DNA from: Candidatus Sigynarchaeota archaeon
GTDB taxonomy: Archaea; Asgardarchaeota; Jordarchaeia; Jordarchaeales; Jordarchaeaceae
Assembly (NCBI GenBank): GCA_030587505.1
Contig: JAUQYY010000159.1
Span: forward strand, 1 to 5,652
Reading direction: 5' to 3'
Length of the DNA: 5,652 nucleotides
In this document: in pieces, positions 5,382 through 5,652 of the stretch
Layout of the letters: the number at the start of each line of letters is the position of its first letter
How positions within the stretch are numbered: the stretch's first letter is position 1
Notes under the pieces: model-generated
Database searches by the model: none
Told to the model about the DNA's origin: nothing
The model's input: the letters and a program-made list of their open reading frames with translations, nothing else
Program-made: the position numbers and the translations under genes

Positions 5382-5411
5382 GGTAGAGGTAACGATCATC
5401 TACCGATTTTT
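5382..5411 (+). terminator. Small hairpin plus T5, possible rightward terminator
   Basis: GGTAGA (5382-5387) pairs with TCTACC (5399-5404) across an 11-nt loop and is followed by GATTTTT ending at 5411. It would end a rightward transcript carrying the 5282-5377 hairpin. It touches the stop codon of the leftward nucleotidyltransferase-like gene. The stem is short, so support is weak. Confidence 0.25.
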
Positions 5412-5652
5412 AAGGGTTTGTTAACGGTTGGAGTTTACTGGTTGATGTAGGCAGTTTCCATGTGCAAGTTGTTCTCTCGAGCCCCTTGTCAAAGAGTTCT
5501 CTTAGTTTTTTCCCATATTTTTTGAAGTATTCTTCGCCGTACAGTGGAATCCCCTCATAGATTGCGTCTAGAGCTGTTACGTTGCCGCGTTGAAACATGG
5601 TTTCGAACTCTTGGGGAGTGTAACCGAACACTTCTATGTTTGGCTGGGGAGG
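5410..5652 (-). CDS. Nucleotidyltransferase-like protein, C-terminal 80 aa only
   Basis: The frame is open from the right edge (PPQPNIEVFGYTP...) to TAA at 5412-5410, so only the last 80 codons are present and the true start is outside. GTG 5631 is an internal codon. The segment EVFGYTPQEFETMFQRGN (from about residue 7) followed by AIYEGIPLYG is characteristic of the C-terminal part of small archaeal MNT-type nucleotidyltransferases, where a 'V..YTPEEFE.M..RGN' strand-helix is followed by an 'EGI.LY' strand. The catalytic GS...D.D motifs would lie upstream and cannot be checked. The last dozen residues (TSTSKLQPLTNP) are low in conserved character and may be a drifted tail. Many MNT proteins pair with a HEPN partner; none is recognisable downstream in the 5188-5409 gap. 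Confidence 0.65.
   Translation of the reverse strand, partial: PPQPNIEVFGYTPQEFETMFQRGNVTALDAIYEGIPLYGEEYFKKYGKKLRELFDKGLERTTCTWKLPTSTSKLQPLTNP

Noticed and set aside
5282..5404. C/D-box or H/ACA guide RNA
   Set aside because: Isolated CTGA and ATGATC motifs occur, but their spacing (over 100 nt) and lack of a matching second box set do not fit either class.
1..5652. CRISPR array, tRNA, rRNA, integrase or transposase
   Set aside because: No regularly spaced direct repeats, cloverleaf, rRNA-like segment or recombinase motif was seen on either strand.

Overview
The window looks like a hyperthermophilic euryarchaeon, most likely a Thermococcales genome (Thermococcus/Pyrococcus type). The signs are Lys/Glu-rich compact proteins, GGTGA/GGAGGTGA-type ribosome binding sites, GTG and TTG starts, archaeal TATA boxes (TTTATAAG, TTTTATAT), oligo-T terminator-like tracts and very short intergenic gaps. 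The taxonomic call is an inference from style and remembered family resemblance; no search was possible.

Layout. Positions 1-2360 form a compact, AT-rich accessory block with two divergent gene pairs. Leftward are a small PD-(D/E)XK nuclease-like protein (1243-893) and, overlapping it by 8 nt, a protein of at least 300 aa and unknown family that runs off the left edge (900-1). That second gene is fully open but has no stop in the window. Rightward, behind a TATA box in a 56-bp divergent gap, are a 195-aa protein resembling SocA/Panacea-type antitoxins (1300-1887) and a PIN-domain ribonuclease (1884-2360). They are joined by an ATGA overlap and probably form a toxin-antitoxin pair.

Positions 2361-2527 separate convergent transcription units and hold T-tracts and a stem-loop but no gene. 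Positions 2528-5187 hold a leftward cluster of more ordinary base composition: a PadR-family regulator (5140-4553), a GyrI-like ligand-binding protein broken by one missing base (4488-3866), and a BtrH/DUF4872-family protein with papain/C39-like residues (3745-2528). The padR promoter carries two perfect copies of the palindrome AGAATATTCT, 16 bp apart centre to centre, between the TATA box and the start codon. This is a good candidate for an autoregulatory PadR operator. The cluster reads as a small-molecule-responsive unit (sensor-repressor, ligand-binding protein, possible acyltransferase), now partly decayed.

Positions 5188-5409 contain no convincing gene but have a strong imperfect hairpin (5282-5377) that could be a structured RNA. 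Positions 5410-5652 are the C-terminal end of a probable nucleotidyltransferase entering from the right edge.

The most promising material for a new system is the divergent four-gene block at the left: a promiscuous-type antitoxin domain with a PIN toxin, back to back with a nuclease plus an unknown large partner.
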